Positions 38,642 through 46,753 of a DNA stretch of 64,000 nucleotides are shown one piece after another. The DNA is taken from contig NZ_JALCZU010000001.1 of the NCBI RefSeq assembly GCF_023522835.1, forward strand, positions 451,297 through 515,296. The letters are read 5' to 3'. The DNA is from Oceanobacillus saliphilus (lineage in GTDB: Bacteria; Bacillota; Bacilli; Bacillales; Amphibacillaceae). Both the position numbers and the translations under genes were made by a program. Positions within the stretch are counted from its first letter, which is position 1, and each line of letters begins with the position of its first letter. The notes beneath the pieces are model-generated. The model was not told where the DNA came from. It did no database searches and was given only the letters and a program-made list of their open reading frames with translations.

Positions 38642-40270
38642 TTATTCTTCAATATATACTTCATGCAATTGTAGAATTCCGGTTGGATCCTGAGAGAATC
38701 CTTTAACAGAACTGCTGACACCTACAAGGAAATCCTGGTGATGGATATTCAAGAATGGTGCAACTTCTACAAGAAGTTCTTGAATTTCACTATATAATTC
38801 AAGACGAGTGTCTGGGTCTGGCTCTTGACGTGCTTCATCCAGAAGTGCATCGATGTTCTCATCGCGGACGAAGGTACGGTTACCCGGTTCCCCAACCATG
38901 TCAGAATGCAATAATGCATACAAGCCATAGTCAGCGTCACCTGTAACAGTAGACCAGCCTAGGATAAACATCTCATGCTCTCCGTTAGCAGTTTGCTCTA
39001 AGTAAGCACCCCACTCAAGCACCTCAATTTGTACATCAATACCAAATTCCGCTAGTTGCGCTTGAACAACTGTAGCTGTATCAATACGCTCTTGGCTATC
39101 ATTTGTCCATAGAGTCGTTGAGAAGCCATCTTCATAGCCAGCTTCAGCCAATAACTCTCTAGCAGTTTCCCGATCATATTCAAGTCCCTCTGCATTTTCA
39201 TCAAAACCAAATACATCTGGAGCTAAAGGTCCAATAGCAGGTGTACCAATTCCGTCATAAACACCATTGATGATAGATTCTCTATCAATCGCCATGTTTA
39301 CTGCCTGACGTACTAATGGATCATCAAATGGTTCTTTTTCTAGGTTAAACCCAATATATGATAAACCTACACTACTTTGCTGATTAACGTCAGCATTAGG
39401 CATTCCTTCTACACGAGGAACGTCATTCGGACTAAGATTATTAGCGATATGTGAATCTCCTGTTTCTAATTCAGCAACACGAGTACCACCCTCACTAACA
39501 ACTTTAAATGTTACAGAATCAAGCTTTGCAGGTTCTCCCCAGTAATCATCGTTTTTAACGACAACAACTGAATCACCAGGATTCCAGCTGTCAAATTTGA
39601 AGTAACCTGTTCCGATAGGGTGTTGGTTAATCACACTACCTGGCTCTCCTCCGTCTTCCATTGCAGCATAATCTTCTTCAATCTGATCTAGAGAAACCAT
39701 TGCACCACCATTATGCGCTAAATGTGCAGGCAGTGGAGCGAAAGGATATTCTGTTACAAACTGTACGGTGTAATCATCGACTACAACAACTTCCGTTACC
39801 ATATCATAAAGGAATGCACGTGGTGATGCTACTGCAGAATCCAGGATACGGTCAATGTTAGCCTTAACTACATCGGCATTGAACTCTGTACCATCATGGA
39901 AAGTAACACCTTCACGTAACTTAAATTCCCAAACATTATCTTCCACAGCTTCCCAGCTTTCAGCCAGTGCCGGTTGTACTTCCATATTCTCATCTTGTGA
40001 CGTCAATGACTCAAAGATATTGGATTGGATATCACTGGAAGCCGTATCGTTTGAACCAACTGGATCCAAAGATACTGCATCTGACAAGTTGGCAATTATC
40101 AGGTTGCCACCAGAGCCATCTCCAGCTTCTGTTCCTTCTGTTCCCTCAGTTTCTTCTCCACTGTCATCTGTTGTTCCTGATTCATCCGGCTCGCTTGCAC
40201 AAGCAACAAGCACAACACTCAACAGTAAACCGAAAACTAATAATAAAAGTGACTTTTTGGATAACTTCAT
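38642..40270 (-). CDS. oppA: Peptide ABC transporter substrate-binding lipoprotein (SBP_bac_5)
   Basis: A 542-residue extracytoplasmic binding protein. The lipobox LVACASEPDESG lies near residue 23, followed by an acidic, Gly/Thr-rich linker. The family signature spans AVSLDPVGSNDTASSDIQSNIFESL and LAESWEAVEDNVWEFKLREGVTFHDGTEFNADVVKANIDRIL. The C-terminus contains the usual LLDEARQEPDPDTRLELYSEIQELL. Cognate permeases and ATPases are encoded just left on the other strand, so its promoter is separate (TTGAAT-17-TAATAT at 40334-40362). It is divergent from the serine hydrolase gene. Confidence 0.93.
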   Translation of the reverse strand: MKLSKKSLLLLVFGLLLSVVLVACASEPDESGTTDDSGEETEGTEGTEAGDGSGGNLIIANLSDAVSLDPVGSNDTASSDIQSNIFESLTSQDENMEVQPALAESWEAVEDNVWEFKLREGVTFHDGTEFNADVVKANIDRILDSAVASPRAFLYDMVTEVVVVDDYTVQFVTEYPFAPLPAHLAHNGGAMVSLDQIEEDYAAMEDGGEPGSVINQHPIGTGYFKFDSWNPGDSVVVVKNDDYWGEPAKLDSVTFKVVSEGGTRVAELETGDSHIANNLSPNDVPRVEGMPNADVNQQSSVGLSYIGFNLEKEPFDDPLVRQAVNMAIDRESIINGVYDGIGTPAIGPLAPDVFGFDENAEGLEYDRETARELLAEAGYEDGFSTTLWTNDSQERIDTATVVQAQLAEFGIDVQIEVLEWGAYLEQTANGEHEMFILGWSTVTGDADYGLYALLHSDMVGEPGNRTFVRDENIDALLDEARQEPDPDTRLELYSEIQELLVEVAPFLNIHHQDFLVGVSSSVKGFSQDPTGILQLHEVYIEE

Positions 40271-40333
40271 GTTTTCTAACCCCCTATTTCTGTTAATAGC
40301 CAGTAAGTATGTACGGTAAGGCTATACTATACT

Positions 40334-40362
40334 ATATTACTCTATAATTCTAAAAAATTCAA
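40334..40362 (-). promoter_or_regulatory. Promoter of the peptide-binding protein gene
   Basis: On the minus strand TTGAAT (40362-40357) and TAATAT (40339-40334) are spaced by 17 bp, about 65 bases ahead of the start codon. Confidence 0.65.
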
Positions 40363-40484
40363 TTAAGACTACCTTTTATATCTAGTAAATTTTGGAGATA
40401 TTTGTTATGTATGTTTGAATCTATCATGTAAGTGCTTTTTTACGTATGTAGTATTTACCCTACTATATTAAAAACCGAGCTTTC

Positions 40485-40513
40485 TTGACAATATTGGGAA
40501 AATTCAATATGAT
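40485..40513 (+). promoter_or_regulatory. Promoter of the serine hydrolase-regulator operon
   Basis: TTGACA at 40485-40490 and TATGAT at 40508-40513 with a 17-bp spacer. The predicted start near 40520 leaves a 130-nt leader that contains the structured element at 40594. Confidence 0.82.
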
Positions 40514-40593
40514 AGTTGCTAATAATACCTTTTTATTAATTTCGGCAAATAGAAAAGTATAAAACTTGCCTATCTGTATCAGTACAATGAAGG

Positions 40594-40647
40594 CTGTCAC
40601 TGAAAGACTTGGTGACAACCAAGTTTTCTAATTAATGTGACAGGGGG
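40594..40647 (+). promoter_or_regulatory. Leader hairpin that covers the ribosome site of the serine hydrolase gene
   Basis: The outer stem CTGTCAC (40594-40600) with GTGACAG (40637-40643) encloses the inner stem ACTTGGT (40607-40613) with ACCAAGT (40618-40624). The right outer arm runs into the ribosome site AGGGGG (40642-40647), six bases before ATG 40654. Folding could therefore hinder translation start. A related element precedes the DUF1850 gene. Confidence 0.55.
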
Positions 40648-40653
40648 AATGAA

Positions 40654-41442
40654 ATGAGTCTAGCACAATTGGAATCGGACCTACTTTCCTTAATTAGCGA
40701 TAGTATTGAAAATTTTTCCTTATCCATCCATACTGATGAGGGAATGATTAACATGAACGCCGACATGCCAAGAAAGGCCGCGAGTCTTGCTAAATTATTC
40801 ATATTGGCTGAAACGTACCAGCAAGTAGAGAACAGTTCCCTTTCATTGAATAAACTCGTTTACATTGATCGAAAAGAAATGGTTGGAGGGTCAGGGGTCA
40901 TTCAATATCTGACAAATTCACATGTGTACAGTTATCAGAATCTTGTTGAGCTAATGACGATTGTTTCCGATAATACCGCTTCTAACATCCTGCTTGAAAC
41001 AATAGGAATGGATGAAACAAATGCCTTTGCGAGTAGAATTGGTTGTAAAAATACGATCGTTGCAAGGAAATTCATGGATTATACAGCTCAAATAAACGAA
41101 ATTGAAAACGTTACCACAGCAAAAGATATCGTTCGTCTACTCAAGCTTTTTTCGAGAACAAATGCGTATTTTACTGAGAAAAGTCGCAGGGAAATATTGG
41201 AGATACTTGGCAATCAGCAATTTAACTCGAAGCTCTCAAGTTTCCAGCATAACAATCCATCCATTAAAATTTTCCATAAAACAGGTGAATTACAAGGTGT
41301 TGAACATGATGCGGCTATCATCGTCGCTAACGGAAAAATAATGGAGGTTGCCGTACTTACCGAAGGATGGAAAAATAATGGCACAGCACAACGATACATA
41401 GCTGAAATTGGTCGCCTGCTAATAAATCATTTAGTTAACTGA
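40654..41442 (+). CDS. Cytosolic serine hydrolase of the class A beta-lactamase/DD-peptidase fold
   Basis: A 262-residue protein with all three penicillin-recognising motifs: S44-x-x-K47 (AASLAKLF), S105-D106-N107 (IVSDNTAS) and K209-T210-G211 (FHKTGELQG). No signal peptide is present, so it should remain in the cytosol. The omega-loop region reads ARKFMDYTAQINEIENVTTAKD and lacks the Glu166/Asn170 of true class A beta-lactamases. A peptidase, esterase or amidase is more likely than a beta-lactamase (inference). It is followed after 40 bases by the regulator gene, and it lies divergent from the peptide-binding lipoprotein. A substrate imported by the neighbouring transporter is a reasonable guess. 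Confidence 0.82.
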   Translation: MSLAQLESDLLSLISDSIENFSLSIHTDEGMINMNADMPRKAASLAKLFILAETYQQVENSSLSLNKLVYIDRKEMVGGSGVIQYLTNSHVYSYQNLVELMTIVSDNTASNILLETIGMDETNAFASRIGCKNTIVARKFMDYTAQINEIENVTTAKDIVRLLKLFSRTNAYFTEKSRREILEILGNQQFNSKLSSFQHNNPSIKIFHKTGELQGVEHDAAIIVANGKIMEVAVLTEGWKNNGTAQRYIAEIGRLLINHLVN

Positions 41443-41482
41443 TTTTTAGCAATAGATACTAAAAAGATTGGAGTGGAATCGT

Positions 41483-42772
41483 TTGAATACTAAAATTGCA
41501 GTCATTGGTCACGCAGAAACGGTGGAACGCGTGAACGCTTTAGCAGCCGAATATGATCATATAGAAATTCTGCCCTTTATATATGCTCATTCCCGAGAAG
41601 TTCCAGAATTAATTGAAAGGGCTTTCATGTGTGATGTTTACCTTTTCACTGGTGCCCTCTCCTACATGTATGCACAGGAAAAGATTAAAAGGAAAAGTCT
41701 TCCTACGGTAAAAATTGCTTATGATGAATATACAATCCTCACTTCTTTCTACCGTTTAAGAAATATATACAATCAGGAGCTTGATAGAATTTCAATAGAT
41801 GTTTATAACGGCAATCATATGGAAGAAGTAGAAAAAGAACTCGGCTTCAAAAATAAACAAATTTATTCGTATAGCTTCGGTAAAGATGCTCATCCGGATA
41901 TTGATAAAATTGCTAATTTCCACAAGAAGCTTTGGGATGAGGGAAAAATAGATAATGTTCTCACTTCCTGTAAAGAAGTGGAGTCACATATGAAAGATTA
42001 TGGGATACCTGTCATATACATGTCCATTCCCGAAATTAATATAAGACATGCAATTGAACAGGCTAAGTCCATGACAGATTTGAATAAAAACACAGGCACG
42101 CAGATTGTAACAGGTTATGTAAGAATAAAAGAAACAGAATCTTTACAAGATGAAAGTCAACAAGCATATGAGGAAAATCTTTATCAGTTAAAGCAAATTT
42201 TAAACGAATTTGCAGAACGTACAGATTCCTTTCTTACGCATAGCAGAGATGATCAGTTTGTTATTGTTGGAACGAAGAAGATGCTCGATCATCTACAGAA
42301 GCATTATCGCGACTTTCCTCTCATCAGGGAAATTGAATCCGCTCTAGAAATGCCTATCGATATTGGGTTCGGTCTTGGACTGACTACAAAAGAATCCGAA
42401 GCACACGCTCTTCTTGCAGTGGATAAATGCAGCAAAGACAAGAGAAGTCTAAGTTACATTGTTAATGAAAGAAAAGAAATCATTGGTCCTATTGGCATCA
42501 AACGCGACATTGACACATCCCGCTTGTTTTATGAGCTAATCCATAAAGCCCGTTTGAATAATGAGCTTTCCTATAATTTTATAGACTTTATTACCGACAG
42601 AAATAACGAACCTTTTTCTTCGAATGATATCGCCACTTTTTATAAGGTTACAAAGCGCAGTGCAGAGCGGACTGTAAATAAACTTCTTTCGGGTAATGTC
42701 ATTAAGGTTTCAGGGGAAGAACGTCCCTATTTAAAAGGGAGACCACGCAAGCTGTTCACATTGAATCAATAA
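41483..42772 (+). CDS. Three-part regulator: sensor, degenerate cyclase-like and C-terminal winged helix
   Basis: A 429-residue cytosolic protein. The likely start is TTG 41483 (MNTKIAVIGHAET), nine bases after GGAG; the TTG at 41468 overlaps that site. The N-terminal part (about 1-185), with IAVIGHAETVERVNAL and CDVYLFTGALSYMYA, resembles PrpR-N-like periplasmic-fold sensors. The middle part (about 200-335), with TGYVRIKET, SRDDQFVIVGTKK and IGFGLGLTTKESEAHALLAVDKC, resembles a GGDEF/GTP-cyclohydrolase-III-like fold without a GGDEF motif. The C-terminus (about 370-429) is a winged helix (FSSNDIATFYKVTKRSAERTVNKLL). No named family is certain. It is co-transcribed with the serine hydrolase and may control the local importer. 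Confidence 0.7.
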   Translation: MNTKIAVIGHAETVERVNALAAEYDHIEILPFIYAHSREVPELIERAFMCDVYLFTGALSYMYAQEKIKRKSLPTVKIAYDEYTILTSFYRLRNIYNQELDRISIDVYNGNHMEEVEKELGFKNKQIYSYSFGKDAHPDIDKIANFHKKLWDEGKIDNVLTSCKEVESHMKDYGIPVIYMSIPEINIRHAIEQAKSMTDLNKNTGTQIVTGYVRIKETESLQDESQQAYEENLYQLKQILNEFAERTDSFLTHSRDDQFVIVGTKKMLDHLQKHYRDFPLIREIESALEMPIDIGFGLGLTTKESEAHALLAVDKCSKDKRSLSYIVNERKEIIGPIGIKRDIDTSRLFYELIHKARLNNELSYNFIDFITDRNNEPFSSNDIATFYKVTKRSAERTVNKLLSGNVIKVSGEERPYLKGRPRKLFTLNQ

Positions 42773-42811
42773 TAAATGCACGATGAACTTCATCTATGCC
42801 CAAGTGGACAT

Positions 42812-42857
42812 AAAAGACTTCAGGAGAAGGTATTTTTACCTTTTCCTGAAGTCTTTT
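42812..42857 (+). terminator. Terminator after the regulator gene
   Basis: A long stem of about 20 bp, AAAAGACTTCAGGA with TCCTGAAGTCTTTT plus further pairs, and a short loop of T; it is followed by ACAAAT. The T-run lies inside the stem end. Confidence 0.82.
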
Positions 42858-42907
42858 ACAAATAGCAAAGTATAAATTTTTGGCAGCAATTAATTCTAAC
42901 ACATAAT

Positions 42908-43060
42908 CGGCCACGTCCAGCTCCAGCGCCCAGGGACTAGCGAGACTTCCTTCACCTCCGTACGATAAGTCAACATCGGCTCCCTCCGGTCACCGTGTTT
43001 CCTTTATCTCCTGCGGCTCAATCCAGTCCGTACGTCCCTAAACGAGCGCTTGCGCTTTTG
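42908..43060 (+). repeat. Interspersed repeat family A, copy 4 (most complete)
   Basis: It runs from GGCCACGTCCAGCTCCAGCG through GGGACTAGCGAGACTTCC, ACGATAAGTCAACATCGGCT and GTGTTTCCTTTATCTCC to CCGTACGTCCCTAAACGAGC and GCGCTTGCGCTTTTG. The right end touches the stop codon of the next, convergent gene. The words GGACTGG/CCAGTCC and GACGTACGG/CCGTACGTC link this copy with copy 2. Confidence 0.88.
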
Positions 43061-43384
43061 TTACCTTTCCAATTCAAATGCATTATTTCTCACTAATATT
43101 TCCAATGCATCCTCAATATCTTCTTCTACTATTTGCCCTTCAATCAAATGCGTTACTGGTGCATCACTATTCTGTGATGCTTCTTCCCCTACTTTATTGA
43201 GGCCGACTGTGCCGGTAACTCCCCAAGTCGGTCCTAAAGGAGCAATCGGTATATATCTCGGGTTCTCATCAGCTGCAGGAATTTTATCGACAATCAAATT
43301 GGTTACTTTAAGGGTTTGGAGAGCCGAACGGGCTGACTCAGCATCGTTTTCAGACCGGAAATAAGCGAGTATGTTTCTTGTCAT
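43061..43384 (-). CDS. Small hypothetical protein
   Basis: A 107-residue protein from MTRNILAYFRSENDA; an ATG four codons earlier abuts the AAAGGA site, so the start is uncertain. The N-terminus has a pattern of a small alpha-beta stress-protein domain (AYFRSENDAESARSALQTLKVTNLIVDKI). The middle (YIPIAPLGPTWGVTGTVGLNKVG) is Gly/Pro-rich, and the C-terminus (HLIEGQIVEEDIEDALEILVRNNAFEL) looks like another copy of the same fold. I cannot name the family; some resemblance to YflT/general-stress-17M proteins is possible. It is a single gene. Confidence 0.6.
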   Translation of the reverse strand: MTRNILAYFRSENDAESARSALQTLKVTNLIVDKIPAADENPRYIPIAPLGPTWGVTGTVGLNKVGEEASQNSDAPVTHLIEGQIVEEDIEDALEILVRNNAFELER

Positions 43385-43490
43385 AGAAACCAACATTCCT
43401 TTCCATCGCTATTTTTAGTTTATATTTCCCCTATTTTTAGAAATACAAACAACCAAAAGCGAAAGTGCCTTCATCGTTGCTGACCAATTC

Positions 43491-46400
43491 CTACAGATTG
43501 AGCAATTCTCTGACATCATCTTCACTCAGACTGGAGAGCATTGTTTCACCAGGCTGAATGACCTGATCAATCAGTTCACGCTTCTTCTGCTGTAGGTCAT
43601 AAATTTTTTCTTCTATTGTTCCTTCTGTCACGAGTCTGATTACTTGAACGACATTTTTCTGGCCAAATCGATGTGCCCGGCCTGTTGCCTGATCTTCCAC
43701 CGCTGGATTCCACCATAAATCATAAAGGATGACTGTATCTGCACCTGTCAGGTTAAGGCCAGTTCCTCCAGCTTTAAGGGAAATCAGGAATATATTGTTC
43801 TCACCGTTATTGAATCGTTCCGTCATCTCCACCCTTTCCTTGGAAGGAGTCTGACCATGAAGGTAGAAATAACCATAGCCCGCTTTTTCCAAACGTTTTT
43901 TTATAATCTCATGCATGCTTGTAAACTGTGAAAAAATCAACATGCGCTTGCCATTTTCCATGGCTGTTTGGACTGTGTCCATCAATTGCTCTAACTTGCC
44001 TGAATGCCCCTCGTAATTTTCAATAAATAGACTAGGATGACAGCAAATTTGACGAAGTCGTGTTAAACCAGCAAGGATTTTCATCCGGTTTTGGTTGAAG
44101 CCACTGCCTTTCATCGATTTCACTGTTTCCTGTTGAACCTGACGCAAATAACCAACATATAGGTCCTTTTGCTCCTTAGTAAGCTCCGAAACATGAACAG
44201 ACTCAATCTTGTCAGGAAGCTCTTTCAATACATCCTTTTTCAGTCGTCTTAAAATAAATGGACGTGTCATCATCGCTATTTTTTCATTTGACAATTGTTT
44301 AAATTTTCGATGGTTCGGCATTAATCCAGGTAAAACGACTTGGAAGATTGCCCATAACTCATCAATTGAATTCTCAATCGGTGTTCCGCTCAATGCAAAA
44401 CGGCGGGTTGCTTTTATCTCACGAATTGCCCTTGATGTTTTAGTCGCATAATTTTTAATATATTGTGCCTCATCCAGAGTCATCGTTTGAAAAGTCATTT
44501 CCCGATAGTATTCAATATCCTGTCTTAACGTAGCATAAGAAGTTATCCACACGTTCGTGCCCTGTGATTTTTCTATTAGTTGATGACGATCTTCCGGCAC
44601 TCCGGTCAGCACTACTACGGAAAGATCTGGTGCAAATTTTTCAAATTCATTTTTCCAATTGTAGACGACAGATGACGGAGCGACGATTAAATGTGGTCCA
44701 ATTGTCTCACCCATTGATTCAGAAGCTAGGTATGCGATGCTCTGCAACGTTTTCCCAAGCCCCATATCGTCAGCCAATATTCCGCCCAGATGATAATTGC
44801 TCAATGACTTGAACCATTGGAACCCTGTCAGTTGATAGTTGCGTAATGAGGCCTGAAGTGTTTCAGGGAGCTCATATATCTGTTCCTCCGGTGATTTAAG
44901 CTGATTCAGCAGCTGTCGAAAAGCTGGGTCATAGTTTTTCTTTGTATCGATTAGTTCATCAAGCTGTGTCCCCCTGAAAACTGGCATATGGACATTTCCG
45001 TTAAGGACGTCATCTTTATGAATTTCCATATCATCAAAAAACCGTTTCATGGAAGAAAACTCTTCCCCTTCCAATGACAGCAATTCACCACTGCCAAGGC
45101 GATAGTAACGTTTCTTTTCGATAACTGCATTAAGAATTTCATTGATTTCCGAATCATTGACACCGTTTATATCAAAGCCAATTTCCAACAGATTTGCTGA
45201 AGATTCAAGACGCACACTCGTCGTTGGCATTGGGGCATTTTCCACAATCATTCCACGAATATCCTGCGTCAGGAACAGTTCGACATAATCATCCAATAAT
45301 GGCAGAACATAATATAGAAAATCATATAGCTCCTCTTCATCTGATTCAATATATAATTCCTTGCCGTTATAATGAAAGTTTGCATGTTCGATCAACTGCA
45401 TAATCTGCTGTTCTTTATCTACATCACGAATAATGATGACATCATTATTCTCTTTTCGCCCTGTAAACGGGTCAATCAGCTGATCACCGTAATGATACTC
45501 CAGTTTCCCGGTAATCCAATCGGCTTTCATTTCAATATATAATTTTGCCCTTAACGGGAGTTGTACTATCTCAGCTTTAATCGTTTCCTCAACATCAACG
45601 TTGCCGATTTTTTTTAAGGAAGGCATGACTTCCGATAAAAAGGTGTCCGCCTGTGCCTTTCGAATTGGGAGCTCAAGGTCATTCATGCCAAATCGGGAAA
45701 CTTCCTCGAGTATGTGTACCTGCTCTTTTGCAGGAAAATAAAATACTCCCTGCTGAAATAGAATTTCATATAACTGAAAATAGGTTGCCCCTTCGGCATC
45801 TCCTATTTTAAGCATCAAATCATCCCGTTCATTCTTCGTCAGTGAAAAGTTAAATGGCAAAGAATCCTTCTCAATCGAAACATCACGAAAACTTCTATTT
45901 TTTGCCTCAACTGTAAAATCCCTTTCGGACAGCTTTTCCAACAGCTCTTTGGCCGCGAGTGGTGGAATCGTTAAATATCGTTTGTCCCCATTATTTCCCT
46001 CCGCGTTAAAGGTATGGGAAAAATCATGATAAATTTCTTCATTTCGTTTGATGGCAAAAAGCATCTCAAATACTTCATAATCCTTTTGCAGAAAATAATG
46101 ATTGTCAGGATTATATGCGAATTTTTTTGTGAAGTAATGATCACGCCCCTGAAGGACATCCCTCAAAAACCCGAAAGCATTCTTTACAACATAGCAATGC
46201 TTTTCACCAGTCCGTATTTCGAGCTGGAGGTTCTTATCGAATGTCCATTTACAATAATACTCCACATACATCGGAGTCTTGTCACTGAAGACTTCTGAAG
46301 TTCTATTCTGTTGCGGGACCTGACTTAAAGCTTGTATAAAGCTGTTTGTCAACTGATAATTCGGCTTCACCGGCAGACTAGGTGAATTTGTCTCCTTATT

Positions 46401-46676
46401 CACAATACTGATGAGTGTGGCAGCTATATGTTTGCATGATCCGAACGTTTCAAAGGCTGGACAGTCACAATAGGTATCGATGGAACCGTTGTTAAAATTC
46501 TTCATGTTGATTTCTACAAAGTAATCTTCCGAACCATGTACCGTTGCAGTCCAAACAAGGTAATTTATATCATATAAAAGATCGCTCACTTTATTTTGTT
46601 TGTAATAATCCAACCCACGCTTATAGATGATTCCAGGGAACAGTTTCTGGATGTTTATATCACTTAATTTTTTCAA
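43491..46676 (-). CDS. SNF2-family helicase with N-terminal SWIM zinc finger
   Basis: A 1061-residue DNA-dependent ATPase. I start it at the TTG of MKKLSDINIQKLFPG, 12 bases after AGAAGGTGG; a longer frame from 46733 adds 19 residues but lacks a ribosome site. The SWIM finger lies near 50-75 (TYCDCPAFETFGSCKHIAATLI). The SNF2 core starts near 615 with LADDMGLGKTLQSIAYL, the DEAQ box is in TMTLDEAQYIKNYATKTSRA, and the helicase-C domain has FSQFTSMHEIIKKRL, GGTGLNLTGADTV and DQATGRAHRFGQ. Bacillus relatives (YwqA type) are linked to chromatin or RNA-polymerase remodelling. It is a single gene upstream of the small hypothetical gene. Confidence 0.92.
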   Translation of the reverse strand: MKKLSDINIQKLFPGIIYKRGLDYYKQNKVSDLLYDINYLVWTATVHGSEDYFVEINMKNFNNGSIDTYCDCPAFETFGSCKHIAATLISIVNKETNSPSLPVKPNYQLTNSFIQALSQVPQQNRTSEVFSDKTPMYVEYYCKWTFDKNLQLEIRTGEKHCYVVKNAFGFLRDVLQGRDHYFTKKFAYNPDNHYFLQKDYEVFEMLFAIKRNEEIYHDFSHTFNAEGNNGDKRYLTIPPLAAKELLEKLSERDFTVEAKNRSFRDVSIEKDSLPFNFSLTKNERDDLMLKIGDAEGATYFQLYEILFQQGVFYFPAKEQVHILEEVSRFGMNDLELPIRKAQADTFLSEVMPSLKKIGNVDVEETIKAEIVQLPLRAKLYIEMKADWITGKLEYHYGDQLIDPFTGRKENNDVIIIRDVDKEQQIMQLIEHANFHYNGKELYIESDEEELYDFLYYVLPLLDDYVELFLTQDIRGMIVENAPMPTTSVRLESSANLLEIGFDINGVNDSEINEILNAVIEKKRYYRLGSGELLSLEGEEFSSMKRFFDDMEIHKDDVLNGNVHMPVFRGTQLDELIDTKKNYDPAFRQLLNQLKSPEEQIYELPETLQASLRNYQLTGFQWFKSLSNYHLGGILADDMGLGKTLQSIAYLASESMGETIGPHLIVAPSSVVYNWKNEFEKFAPDLSVVVLTGVPEDRHQLIEKSQGTNVWITSYATLRQDIEYYREMTFQTMTLDEAQYIKNYATKTSRAIREIKATRRFALSGTPIENSIDELWAIFQVVLPGLMPNHRKFKQLSNEKIAMMTRPFILRRLKKDVLKELPDKIESVHVSELTKEQKDLYVGYLRQVQQETVKSMKGSGFNQNRMKILAGLTRLRQICCHPSLFIENYEGHSGKLEQLMDTVQTAMENGKRMLIFSQFTSMHEIIKKRLEKAGYGYFYLHGQTPSKERVEMTERFNNGENNIFLISLKAGGTGLNLTGADTVILYDLWWNPAVEDQATGRAHRFGQKNVVQVIRLVTEGTIEEKIYDLQQKKRELIDQVIQPGETMLSSLSEDDVRELLNL

Positions 46677-46753
46677 AATACAAGGAACCCACCTTCTAGT
46701 ATCTGATTTTATTATTGTATACGAGATTGGCATCTTTTAAAAATAATCTGAAC

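Noticed and set aside
40520-40650. T-box riboswitch in the serine hydrolase leader
   Set aside because: No T-box sequence (TGGNACCGCG-like) or specifier loop is present; the leader is only a nested hairpin.
40654-41442. Serine hydrolase as a beta-lactam resistance gene
   Set aside because: No signal peptide and no Glu166/Asn170 omega-loop residues; true class A beta-lactamases need both secretion and the general base.
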